Of a stretch of DNA of 64,000 bases, positions 50,221-57,724 are shown piece by piece. The notes under the pieces are model-generated. The model did no database searches and was not told the origin of the DNA. It was given only the letters and a program-made list of their open reading frames with translations. The stretch spans positions 6,138,001-6,202,000 of the forward strand of contig NZ_CP108383.1 in NCBI RefSeq assembly GCF_035958815.1, written 5' to 3'. A program made the position numbers and the translations under genes. This DNA comes from Nocardia sp. NBC_01327 (GTDB lineage Bacteria; Actinomycetota; Actinomycetes; Mycobacteriales; Mycobacteriaceae). The stretch's first letter is position 1. Each line of letters starts with the position of its first letter.

Positions 50221-51358
50221 GGTCGATCCTCGCGAGCGTCTGCAGGGTGCGATAGGCGGCCGGATCCTCGGCCGAGGTCACCGGAACCACCACGATTTCG
50301 TCGGCTCCGGCCGCACGGTAGGCCGACAGTCGTGCGGCAAGAGTGGCCGCATCACCGAACATGCCCACTGTGGCGGCCAATTCATCGGGGATGGCAGCGA
50401 GCACTTCCCGTGGATGTCCACCCTGCTGCGCCAGACGCACCACATCGCCGAACCCGGCCTCGGTGAACATGGCGTCGTATCCGGGTGCGCGCAGGTACCC
50501 GACCACTCCGCGCCGCACGGTGGTGAGCATTTCGGCGCTGGGGTCGGCCGCCGCCGTCACCCATACCGATATCGCCGGCACCGGACGGCCCGCCTCGGCG
50601 GCGAATTCCTTTATCGCCGAGGTACATCGGGCCACCTGTGCAGGTGTCACCAGGTTCAGCACCACTCGATCGGCCGTACGTGCGGCGGCGGCCAATGCCC
50701 GTTCCCCGAAAGCCGCCACGACCAGTTCATAGCGCGGAACCGCCGTTTCGGGCTCGGCCGGTAGAGAAACCACCGGATACCCTGCGCCCTTGGCGATGGT
50801 GGACGACAGCTGACCCGACTCGGAATGCGCTGTGTCCAAATGCTGTTCAGCATCTGAAGTAGCCGGAGGCACCGGGGGTCCAGCCTTCGCGGCTCCCAGA
50901 CCGGGCAGGCGCAGCCGGTAGCCGCGTATACGCTCCACTGTCCCGTCGAACTCGGCCTTCTCGCCATCGAGCAGGCGACGGACGATCCGCGCCGACTCCT
51001 CCAAATGCACCGCGGTGCGCTGTCTTTCCCTGCCGTGCCAGTCCCGCACCACCACAGTGCTCGAGGTACCGAGCGCTATGTCGACGGGACGGCCGGTGAG
51101 AGCGGCAACGCTCGCCACTCCCATGGCGATCGTCATCGGGCTGCGCACAGCGACCGCCAGCGGCCCGATGCACAGCGGAATACGTCCGGGCGCCTGCCCG
51201 ATGGCGGTCGCCAGCGCGAAGGCGTCGAAGGTCGCCATCTCGCCGATCCAGAGCCGGTCGAAGCCGAGTTTGTCGGCGGCTTCGGCGACCAGGAGCGCGT
51301 CCAGTGGATCACGGTCCTGCCAGTACGGCAGGCTGACGCTCAATCGTGGATTGTGCAC
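50213..51358 (-). CDS. LLM-class F420-dependent oxidoreductase with an insertion
   Basis: 381 residues with the luciferase-like barrel: ADKLGFDRLWIGEMATFDAF, IGPLAVAVRSPMTIAMG, DIALGTSSTVVVRDWHGRE, and the C-terminal AAGADEIVVVPVTSAED. About 45 residues rich in Ala, Pro and Ser (from GLGAAKAGPPVPPATSD to SLPAEPETAVPR, about 155-208) are inserted before the strand ELVVAAFGERAL and look disordered. It probably oxidises or reduces an alcohol/ketone intermediate. It is 13 bp from the oxygenase gene. Confidence 0.85.
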   Translation of the reverse strand: MHNPRLSVSLPYWQDRDPLDALLVAEAADKLGFDRLWIGEMATFDAFALATAIGQAPGRIPLCIGPLAVAVRSPMTIAMGVASVAALTGRPVDIALGTSSTVVVRDWHGRERQRTAVHLEESARIVRRLLDGEKAEFDGTVERIRGYRLRLPGLGAAKAGPPVPPATSDAEQHLDTAHSESGQLSSTIAKGAGYPVVSLPAEPETAVPRYELVVAAFGERALAAAARTADRVVLNLVTPAQVARCTSAIKEFAAEAGRPVPAISVWVTAAADPSAEMLTTVRRGVVGYLRAPGYDAMFTEAGFGDVVRLAQQGGHPREVLAAIPDELAATVGMFGDAATLAARLSAYRAAGADEIVVVPVTSAEDPAAYRTLQTLARIDHD

Positions 51359-51371
51359 GCGCGCAACCCGT

Positions 51372-52832
51372 TCAGGCGATCGGCTCGGAAGCGGCGCGCA
51401 TGCGGTCGCCGCTCACCCAGGTCGCGTGAAACCCGAGCGGGATGCGCGTGGGCAGGCCCAGCCGGCAGACCGGTCCGCGGCCGAGATCGGCCGCATCGTA
51501 GATCCACACCTCGCCCAGGCCGGTGTGGTTGTTGTGGGCGAACATGGTCAGCCACGCGTCGTCCTCGCGGTCGCCACCGGGACGCGGCACCACGGTCAGC
51601 TCGCTGCCGAACATCCCGTCACCGAAAGGCGCGGTTTCCTTTGCGCCGGTGAGCAAGTCGTATTTGATGACGGCGTCGAAGATCATGGCGCTGTCCACCG
51701 AGAGCCGCATCTGATACGAGTACCGGCCGCGCTGTCCGCTGATGCCCTGATCGATCGCCGGGAATTCGGTGTTCACATCGTCCATGGGGGTTTCGGTGGT
51801 GGCGCCGGTGCGCAGATTGAACCGGTACTTGTGCAGCTTCGCCTCCGGCCGCAGGTAGGCCAGCAGCTGCGCGAGGGGGTGCGCGCGATCGGAGACCGGG
51901 CTCGGTTCGGTGACCCGGCAGACCACCAGCACGATCTCCTCGCCCTCCTCCCAGGAGTTGACGGTGTGGTAGATGTAGCCGGGCGCGGCCTCGAACCACT
52001 TCGCCTCTGCGCCAACGCCATAGCGCGGCAGGACAGCGAAACGGCTGGGCAGGTTGCGGTCGAAGAAGATCTTGAACCGGCCAGCCGCGGCGGCGCGCGG
52101 ATCGTTGTACAGCGGCAGATCCATCAGGATCGAGTAGTTCTCGGTGATCGCCATATCGTGCGGCAGGCGCGGTCCGGGCAGTTCGAGCCCGGTGAAATGG
52201 GTGACGGTGCCCGCCGCGTCCGCGACGCCGTAGCGCAGGTACGGGGCATTGATGCCGTAGTCGAAGAAGAGCAGTTCCTCGGTGCGCTCGTCCACCTTCG
52301 CATGTGCCGAAACCTCGCCCGGCAGTGTGCCGTTGAAGTTGTCGACGCCCCGGGTCTCGAGGCTCACCGGATCCAGCGCGTAGGGCTTGCCCGCGCGGTA
52401 CCACAGGGCCAGCAGATTGCCGTGGTGGTACACGACATCGGTATTGGCGGAATTGCGCTCGCGGCGGTCACCCGCCGGATTGTCGTCCCAGGGCTCGATG
52501 ACCCCGCGCCACAGCGCGGTGCCGGCGGCCTTCTCGGCATCGAACTCCGCGGTGCGAATGTACCGATTGCGGTATGTCGCCCGGCCGTTGTCGAAGTGCA
52601 CCGCGTGCAGCATGCCGTCACCGTCGAACCAGTGGTAGCGGCCCATCGGCGCGAATTGCGGATTGGGCCCGTTGCGGACGTACACGCCGTCCAGATCCAC
52701 CGGCAGCTCGCCGTACAGGACCGTGAGGTCGGTGGCCGTGATCTCGTCGGCCGTGGCGGCGTACGGACCCTCCAGATACGGATTGGTCAGGGCCGCGGCG
52801 GCCGGGGCGATGAGTTCTTCATTGAGCGGCAT
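51372..52832 (-). CDS. Carotenoid/stilbene cleavage oxygenase
   Basis: 486 residues of the RPE65/CCD family. The four iron-binding His are visible in EVSAHAKVD, LPHDMAITE, IYHTVNSWE and LGFHATWVS. The beta-propeller opens with VYVRNGPNPQFAP and RYHWFDGDGMLHAV. Family members cleave double bonds of carotenoids, apocarotenoids or lignin-derived stilbenes to aldehydes. It is the first gene of the five-gene block; 44 bp upstream lies a copy of the 22-bp box that also overlaps the regulator start. Confidence 0.92.
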   Translation of the reverse strand: MPLNEELIAPAAAALTNPYLEGPYAATADEITATDLTVLYGELPVDLDGVYVRNGPNPQFAPMGRYHWFDGDGMLHAVHFDNGRATYRNRYIRTAEFDAEKAAGTALWRGVIEPWDDNPAGDRRERNSANTDVVYHHGNLLALWYRAGKPYALDPVSLETRGVDNFNGTLPGEVSAHAKVDERTEELLFFDYGINAPYLRYGVADAAGTVTHFTGLELPGPRLPHDMAITENYSILMDLPLYNDPRAAAAGRFKIFFDRNLPSRFAVLPRYGVGAEAKWFEAAPGYIYHTVNSWEEGEEIVLVVCRVTEPSPVSDRAHPLAQLLAYLRPEAKLHKYRFNLRTGATTETPMDDVNTEFPAIDQGISGQRGRYSYQMRLSVDSAMIFDAVIKYDLLTGAKETAPFGDGMFGSELTVVPRPGGDREDDAWLTMFAHNNHTGLGEVWIYDAADLGRGPVCRLGLPTRIPLGFHATWVSGDRMRAASEPIA

Positions 52833-52876
52833 GAGAGGCGCCTCCAGTGGCCGGGCACAGACGACCCGGCGAATTT

Positions 52877-52898
52877 CACTACAGTTAATGAAGTGATA
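52877..52898. promoter_or_regulatory. 22-bp box, copy 1 (ahead of the cleavage oxygenase gene)
   Basis: On the plus strand the box contains TACAGTTAATGAAGTG preceded by CAC and followed by ATA. It matches copy 2 at 53791-53812 at 19 of 22 positions, in inverted orientation relative to the gene behind it. It has partial dyad symmetry (CACT...AGTG). Confidence 0.7.
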
Positions 52899-52917
52899 CG
52901 CGTCTCAGCGAGAGCTG

Positions 52918-53796
52918 TCAAGAGCCGTCAGGGCGTTCGAACCGCACATCGGTGCGCCCGAGCACCACCTCGCAGCCCCGGCACCGCAGTGCGGGAAGCA
53001 GTACGGCGCCGCACTCGCGATGGTGAATGCGCAGGCCGGGCTCCGGACTCTGCGGGTGCGCCTGATTGGACCAGGCGAGCAGAAATGCGAAGACGCCGAA
53101 CAGGGCCCGGCCGCGCGGAGTCAGACGGTATTCGCGCGTATCGGTTTCGGGGCGGTGCAGGATCCCGGCCTCGACGAGGCGGGTCAGTCGCTCGGTCAGG
53201 GTGGTCGGCGACATATGCAGGGCCACACGGAATTCCGAGAAGCGGCGAACGCCGGCCAGTGCCAGACCGGTGACGGCGGCGCTCCACCGATCGCCGATAG
53301 CCTCCATGATCTCGTCGAATCGCGCGTCCACGCGGGCCAGCGGGGCTGACCGCGCCGCGGAGCGCCGGCGACCCGAAGTGATGTGCCACAGCGCGTCGCG
53401 GTCCAGCTCCACATCGGTGTCGTGGGGGGTTACCGTGCGCCCGCAACCACGGCACATGAGCACCGGCGGGCCACGATGGCCGCACTCGGAATGCACGAAT
53501 TCCGGGAGCAGCGCCCACTCCGGCGTCCACTCCCGCTGCCAGGACCAGACGCAGACCAGGATTTCCCAGGTGTCCAATCCGAGCGGGGTGAGCCGGTATT
53601 CGGCGCGATCGCGCACCAGCACCCCGGCATCGACGAGCGCCGCCAGCCGCGCGGTGAGCACGGCGGGCGGCGCCCCGGTGCGGTCGCTCCACTGACTGAA
53701 GCGGCGAGCGTGTTCGACGAAGGCCAATCGCAGAATGGTCAAGGTCAAACGGTCGCCGAGCAGATCGAAGGTGGCGGCCACGGAATTCGATAACAC
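52918..53796 (-). CDS. Tandem HxlR regulator (two fused winged-helix domains with zinc-like Cys pairs)
   Basis: 292 residues made of two HxlR-type halves. Half 1 (about 1-135): ATFDLLGDRLTLTILRLAF, AVLTARLAALVDAGVL, then HSECGHRGPPVLMCRGCG. Half 2 (about 150-292): EAIGDRWSAAVTGLALAG, TTLTERLTRLVEAGIL, then HRECGAVLLPALRCRGCE. Each half ends in a C...CxxC segment that may bind zinc. HxlR proteins normally act as dimers; here one chain carries both DNA-binding domains. The GTG at 53796 lacks a Shine-Dalgarno sequence but has TACAGT 7 nt upstream (leaderless type). Confidence 0.85.
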   Translation of the reverse strand: MLSNSVAATFDLLGDRLTLTILRLAFVEHARRFSQWSDRTGAPPAVLTARLAALVDAGVLVRDRAEYRLTPLGLDTWEILVCVWSWQREWTPEWALLPEFVHSECGHRGPPVLMCRGCGRTVTPHDTDVELDRDALWHITSGRRRSAARSAPLARVDARFDEIMEAIGDRWSAAVTGLALAGVRRFSEFRVALHMSPTTLTERLTRLVEAGILHRPETDTREYRLTPRGRALFGVFAFLLAWSNQAHPQSPEPGLRIHHRECGAVLLPALRCRGCEVVLGRTDVRFERPDGS

Positions 53797-53812
53797 TTCG
53801 TTAACTGTACTG
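53791..53812. promoter_or_regulatory. 22-bp box, copy 2 (overlapping the tandem-HxlR start)
   Basis: On the minus strand it reads TACAGTTAACGAAGTG preceded by CAG and followed by TTA. It overlaps the predicted start codon and the TACAGT that may be the -10, as expected for autorepression. Confidence 0.7.
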
Positions 53813-53872
53813 GATTGGCAGGCCCGGCTGCCTTTCGACACAGCCGAGCCCACCGGGATCACAGCGCCACCG

Positions 53873-55828
53873 TCACAGCGACAGCGACTCCATCTCGCGT
53901 TCGACGGCCTCTTCATGTTCGGCCGCCGCCTCCGCAGCCTTCTTCGGGCTCCAGTAGCCGGACATGGCGAACACGAACGGCAGGAAGATGACCTGCGCGA
54001 TCAGGCAGATCCACCACCAGGTCCGCCACTGCTTCGGCGAATCGACCTGGGCCTGCTGCACCTCCTTGGCATGATCGGACAGATACTGCTGATCAGCCGT
54101 CGGGATGGCGCTCACCGCCTTCAATTGCTCACTCGCAGTGGTCAATTGCGGACCGACCTGCGAGGCCACGGCCAGATCGTTGACCGGCACCACCTTCGCC
54201 GCGGTAATGCGCGCAATGGCCTGATCCGGCGGAATATTGAACTTCTTCGCCACCTGCCCGACCGCTGTCGCGGCGGACTGCTGATCATTGGGATTGATCA
54301 GCAGTTTGGTGAGCACCGCCGGGTCGATCGACTGCAGTGTGGCCAATTCCTGCGGGTATTTGGCATTGAGGGCGAGGGTGGTCTGGACATCCGCTGGTGC
54401 GGCGCCCGTCAGTTTCACCAGCGCCGCGACCTGTGCCGCCGCATCGTTCGGATTGGCCCCGAGCTTTGCCATGGTGTCGGTGCCGACCGTCTGGATGGTG
54501 GCGATCTCGGTGTGATACTTGGCCGCGATCTCCTGCAGCCGCGGACCGTAGTTCACCAGGGTGCCCGCCGCGGTGACCACAAGCAGCAGGCCCAGCAGCA
54601 CGAAAGTGACCACCGTGCGCAGAGTTCCGCCCCACACGGCGAGACCGGCGACCGTGGCCGCGGGATTGCGGTTCTCCACGGTCTCGGTGAAGCTGGCCAT
54701 CCAGGTGGCGTAGGCGATACCGCTGCCGACCGCGATGAGGCTCAGCACAATGGCGAACGTGTAGTAGTCGGTGCCGGGTTTATCGGTGTACCCCAGGAAT
54801 GCGTAGACACCGATGATGCTGATGATGGCCCCGAAAATCATGAAGGGTTTTCGGACCTTCAGATAGTCCGAGACGATGCCCGTCAGCACCAGGCTCAGCG
54901 CATTGGCGATCCAATACCAGTTACCGAGCGCATTGGCCTGCGCCGAGGTGAATCCGAAGTTGGTCGCCAGGTAGACCGGTAGGAAAGACACGATCGTGTA
55001 GAAGAACGCCAGGAATATCGATATGGCGAACGCGGAGCCGACGATATTGAACGTCAGCATCTGTTTCCACTGATCGCGCTCGAGACTGCCCACGTCCAGC
55101 CCGCGCGCGCGAGCCTCGACGAGCGCCCGGTCCTTGATCGACACCATGATCTGATCACGCAGCGCGGGACTCAGCTCACGCAGGCCGACCAGGCCGATCA
55201 GCGAGATCACAATGCAGATCACGCCGCACAACCGGTAGTGGAACTGCCAATCCGGGTGGGCGTCGAGGGTGTGGGTGGAGATCTCGGTGGTCACCAGTGC
55301 GCCGAGTACCGGGCCCAGTGTCCAGAAGCCCATGGCCGAGGCGCGGCCCAGCTGCGGCGAGAAGTCGCGCACCAGGGCCGGGGTGGCCACCAGAACAGCG
55401 CCTTCCACAATGCCGACCAGGCAGTACACGATCAGGTACGCCTCTTTGGTGGTGCAGGCCGGTACCGCCAGGAAGGTGAGCAGCGAGCAGATCACCGTGC
55501 CGTAGGCGACCATATTGGCCCGCCCCCACCTGTCGAGCAGGCCGGCGATGACCGAGGCCACCGCGCCGAATGCGGCGCCGATAATAAAGATTCCGACGAA
55601 ATACCGGAATGAGAGATGGAAGTAGGCAATGAGCTGATTGCCCACCGCACCCGACACGAACAGCTGGTAATAGAGGGCGACCGAGGTGATCACCACGAGG
55701 AACAGGTACCAGGACCGGGCCGGGGTATCCGGATAATGCGGGATCTTGCGCTGCCAGAGGCCGGTGAGCAGCGTAGGTTGCTGCAGGCCCGGGGCCGCGG
55801 ACGGGACGGCGGTCGGAGTGGAACTCAT
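53873..55828 (-). CDS. MFS transporter with large extracytoplasmic domain
   Basis: 651 residues, 12 membrane segments. The MFS core is normal (GAVASVIAGLLDRWGRANMVAYG is the loop 2-3 signature). Between segments 11 and 12 is an about 175-residue helical insert (about 430-605) with two related units (ANPNDAAAQVAALVKLTG and INPNDQQSAATAVGQVAKKF), predicted outside the cell. Its position beside the catabolic operon suggests uptake of the substrate, but it has its own promoter region with a CRP-like site. Confidence 0.85.
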   Translation of the reverse strand: MSSTPTAVPSAAPGLQQPTLLTGLWQRKIPHYPDTPARSWYLFLVVITSVALYYQLFVSGAVGNQLIAYFHLSFRYFVGIFIIGAAFGAVASVIAGLLDRWGRANMVAYGTVICSLLTFLAVPACTTKEAYLIVYCLVGIVEGAVLVATPALVRDFSPQLGRASAMGFWTLGPVLGALVTTEISTHTLDAHPDWQFHYRLCGVICIVISLIGLVGLRELSPALRDQIMVSIKDRALVEARARGLDVGSLERDQWKQMLTFNIVGSAFAISIFLAFFYTIVSFLPVYLATNFGFTSAQANALGNWYWIANALSLVLTGIVSDYLKVRKPFMIFGAIISIIGVYAFLGYTDKPGTDYYTFAIVLSLIAVGSGIAYATWMASFTETVENRNPAATVAGLAVWGGTLRTVVTFVLLGLLLVVTAAGTLVNYGPRLQEIAAKYHTEIATIQTVGTDTMAKLGANPNDAAAQVAALVKLTGAAPADVQTTLALNAKYPQELATLQSIDPAVLTKLLINPNDQQSAATAVGQVAKKFNIPPDQAIARITAAKVVPVNDLAVASQVGPQLTTASEQLKAVSAIPTADQQYLSDHAKEVQQAQVDSPKQWRTWWWICLIAQVIFLPFVFAMSGYWSPKKAAEAAAEHEEAVEREMESLSL

Positions 55829-55924
55829 GATCGAGATGCCTTTCTATCCCAGGCATTTCGTGGAGGCGGAAGACCCTTGTGATTCGCCACGAGCAGCCGA
55901 GGTGATCACAGGGTAGCGGTCACA

Positions 55925-55940
55925 AGTGATCCGCATCACT
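55925..55940. promoter_or_regulatory. CRP/GlxR-like binding site ahead of the MFS gene
   Basis: AGTGATCCGCATCACT is fully symmetric in its GTGA/TCAC arms and differs at three positions from the site at 15366-15381. It lies 97 bp upstream of the MFS start, a normal distance for an activating site. Confidence 0.6.
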
Positions 55941-55987
55941 GTTACCGCGAATCAAGATCTATTTCAAGATCTCCGCCGCGCCGAGAT

Positions 55988-57490
55988 CTACGCGCTGCCG
56001 TCGCGGAAATACAGGATGTTCGTACCGTGTGCGGACAGCGGCCCGGCTTCGGCGGCCTGCCGGATACCGCTGCCCGGAAGCATGGTGAGCTTGGTGAACA
56101 TCGTGGTGTTGCCGAACGCGGACCGCACCTGCGTCTCGGAGGCGTAGTCCGCACCGTGGTCCGCCAGCGCCTTGAAATCCAACGGGGCAAGCGGCTTTTC
56201 GAGCGGCACCTGTCCCGCGGGCAGTCCGAGCGCCGCGTACTGGATCGCCGAACCGCCCTCGTACCAGCACAATTCGTAGGACATGTTCTCGGTGGTGGTC
56301 ACGCTGACCACCGGCCACTCATGGGAAAGCCGCAGTGCCAGTGGATGTTTACCGACCGGCGCCACCTCCCAGTTCAGGCTCTTGACCGAAACCCAGTGCT
56401 CGGAGACCTTTTCGATGAGCACCACGTCCTGGCCCAGCCGCTCGGCGCGATTGGCCTCGGGGTCCGGTGTGCTCCAATGCTTTTCGTCCACGCCGAGATA
56501 GGCGGTGGCGGGCACGGTCTGCGCGCCGTCCACGCTGTAGGCGGCGAGCACGGCGGCCCGCACCAGGGTGACGGCATTGCGGGAGGAGCAGCGCACGCCC
56601 AGCGCGCCGAAGGAGGTGCTGATCTCCATCGGCTTGGAGGGCTGATCGGGCATGGCGCCGGCGGCGAGCGGCTTGAGACCCACCAGCGCCAACTGCCAGT
56701 TGACCTCCTCGATGGTCGAGAGGTCACCGGCGCTCTGGTACAGGATCTGCTGCTGGGTGAGGTACCCGGCCCGCTCCAGGGTCGCGCATTCCAGCTTGCG
56801 CAGCGCGGTGAGCGTCTTGCCGGTGAAGCCGATGTCCTCGACCTTGATATTCCGCAGCTGCTGGGCCATGACCGGCGAGGTGACCTGCGCATAGTGCTCG
56901 CGGTACAGGGCGATGGCGGGCTTGCGCTGCTGCCCCACCATGAGCGTGCGCAGCAGCGTATTGAGGCTGGAGAGATACCGGGCGGCCTGCTCGGGATCAG
57001 CGGCGAACAGCGCGGCACGAATGCTGACGGCGTCCCGGCCCGCGGCGACGGCCGCACTGGGGTCGAGGCGGCACAGCCACACACCGCACTTGGCCAGCGC
57101 GTCCGCGCACACGGCCGCGGCATTCGGATAATTGTGCGCTACCTGGCGGTAGGCATTACACGCATTGCGAATGGTGGCGGTGGCGAGCTCACGGTGGCCG
57201 ATGAGGCGGGCGGCCTCCTCGAACAGCCGCAGCGCCTCCTGCACCTCGTTCGCGAAGATCGCATTCACATGACCGGCGGTCAGCCAGCGCAGCCGCAGCA
57301 GCACCGCCTCCTGCGCCGGTTCGAGCGCCGAGGCCGACCGATCCCGCTGCGCCGGATCGTTTTTGGTGGCCATGAGCCCCCGCGCGAATGCGCAGAGCGT
57401 GGTGGCGAGCTGCAGCTCGGCTTGAAGCGAACGGTCCTGGGCAGCTCCGCGATCCGAAGCTACCTGGCGCTCGATGGCGCTGAGATCCAT
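55988..57490 (-). CDS. Large hypothetical protein, helical repeat N-terminal half
   Basis: 500 residues, no signal peptide or membrane segment. About 20-260 is helical and TPR-like (LRLFEEAARLIGHRELATA, NYPNAAAVCADALAKCGVWLCRLD, NTLLRTLMVGQQRKPAIALY). The second half (about 290-500) is a beta-rich domain of unknown type (VSVKSLNWEVAPVGKHPLAL). I do not recognise the family. AAGG 5 nt before the ATG at 57490 supports the start. It stands between the MFS gene and the inositol operon, separated from both. Confidence 0.6.
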   Translation of the reverse strand: MDLSAIERQVASDRGAAQDRSLQAELQLATTLCAFARGLMATKNDPAQRDRSASALEPAQEAVLLRLRWLTAGHVNAIFANEVQEALRLFEEAARLIGHRELATATIRNACNAYRQVAHNYPNAAAVCADALAKCGVWLCRLDPSAAVAAGRDAVSIRAALFAADPEQAARYLSSLNTLLRTLMVGQQRKPAIALYREHYAQVTSPVMAQQLRNIKVEDIGFTGKTLTALRKLECATLERAGYLTQQQILYQSAGDLSTIEEVNWQLALVGLKPLAAGAMPDQPSKPMEISTSFGALGVRCSSRNAVTLVRAAVLAAYSVDGAQTVPATAYLGVDEKHWSTPDPEANRAERLGQDVVLIEKVSEHWVSVKSLNWEVAPVGKHPLALRLSHEWPVVSVTTTENMSYELCWYEGGSAIQYAALGLPAGQVPLEKPLAPLDFKALADHGADYASETQVRSAFGNTTMFTKLTMLPGSGIRQAAEAGPLSAHGTNILYFRDGSA

Positions 57491-57724
57491 TGCGACCTTC
57501 AAACTCCCGCATCACCGTGCACGTGCGGCCTCGGTACGGCCGCCTCGCATGTTTGCGCCGAGTCTGCCATATATCCCGCGCCCGGGTCAGCCGAGTACCG
57601 GTATGCCCCAATTCCGACTGACCGGAGAACAGGGGGCTGTGGTCGGCAGCCGTCCATTGCCCCTCACCCACCCGCCTACGCCGGGCTGATCTACCGGATC
57701 CTGGATCGGACGGGCAACCTCGCC

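Noticed and set aside
51015-53273. 752-residue plus-strand frame opposite the cleavage oxygenase
   Set aside because: It crosses three real minus-strand genes; His- and Arg-rich shadow composition.
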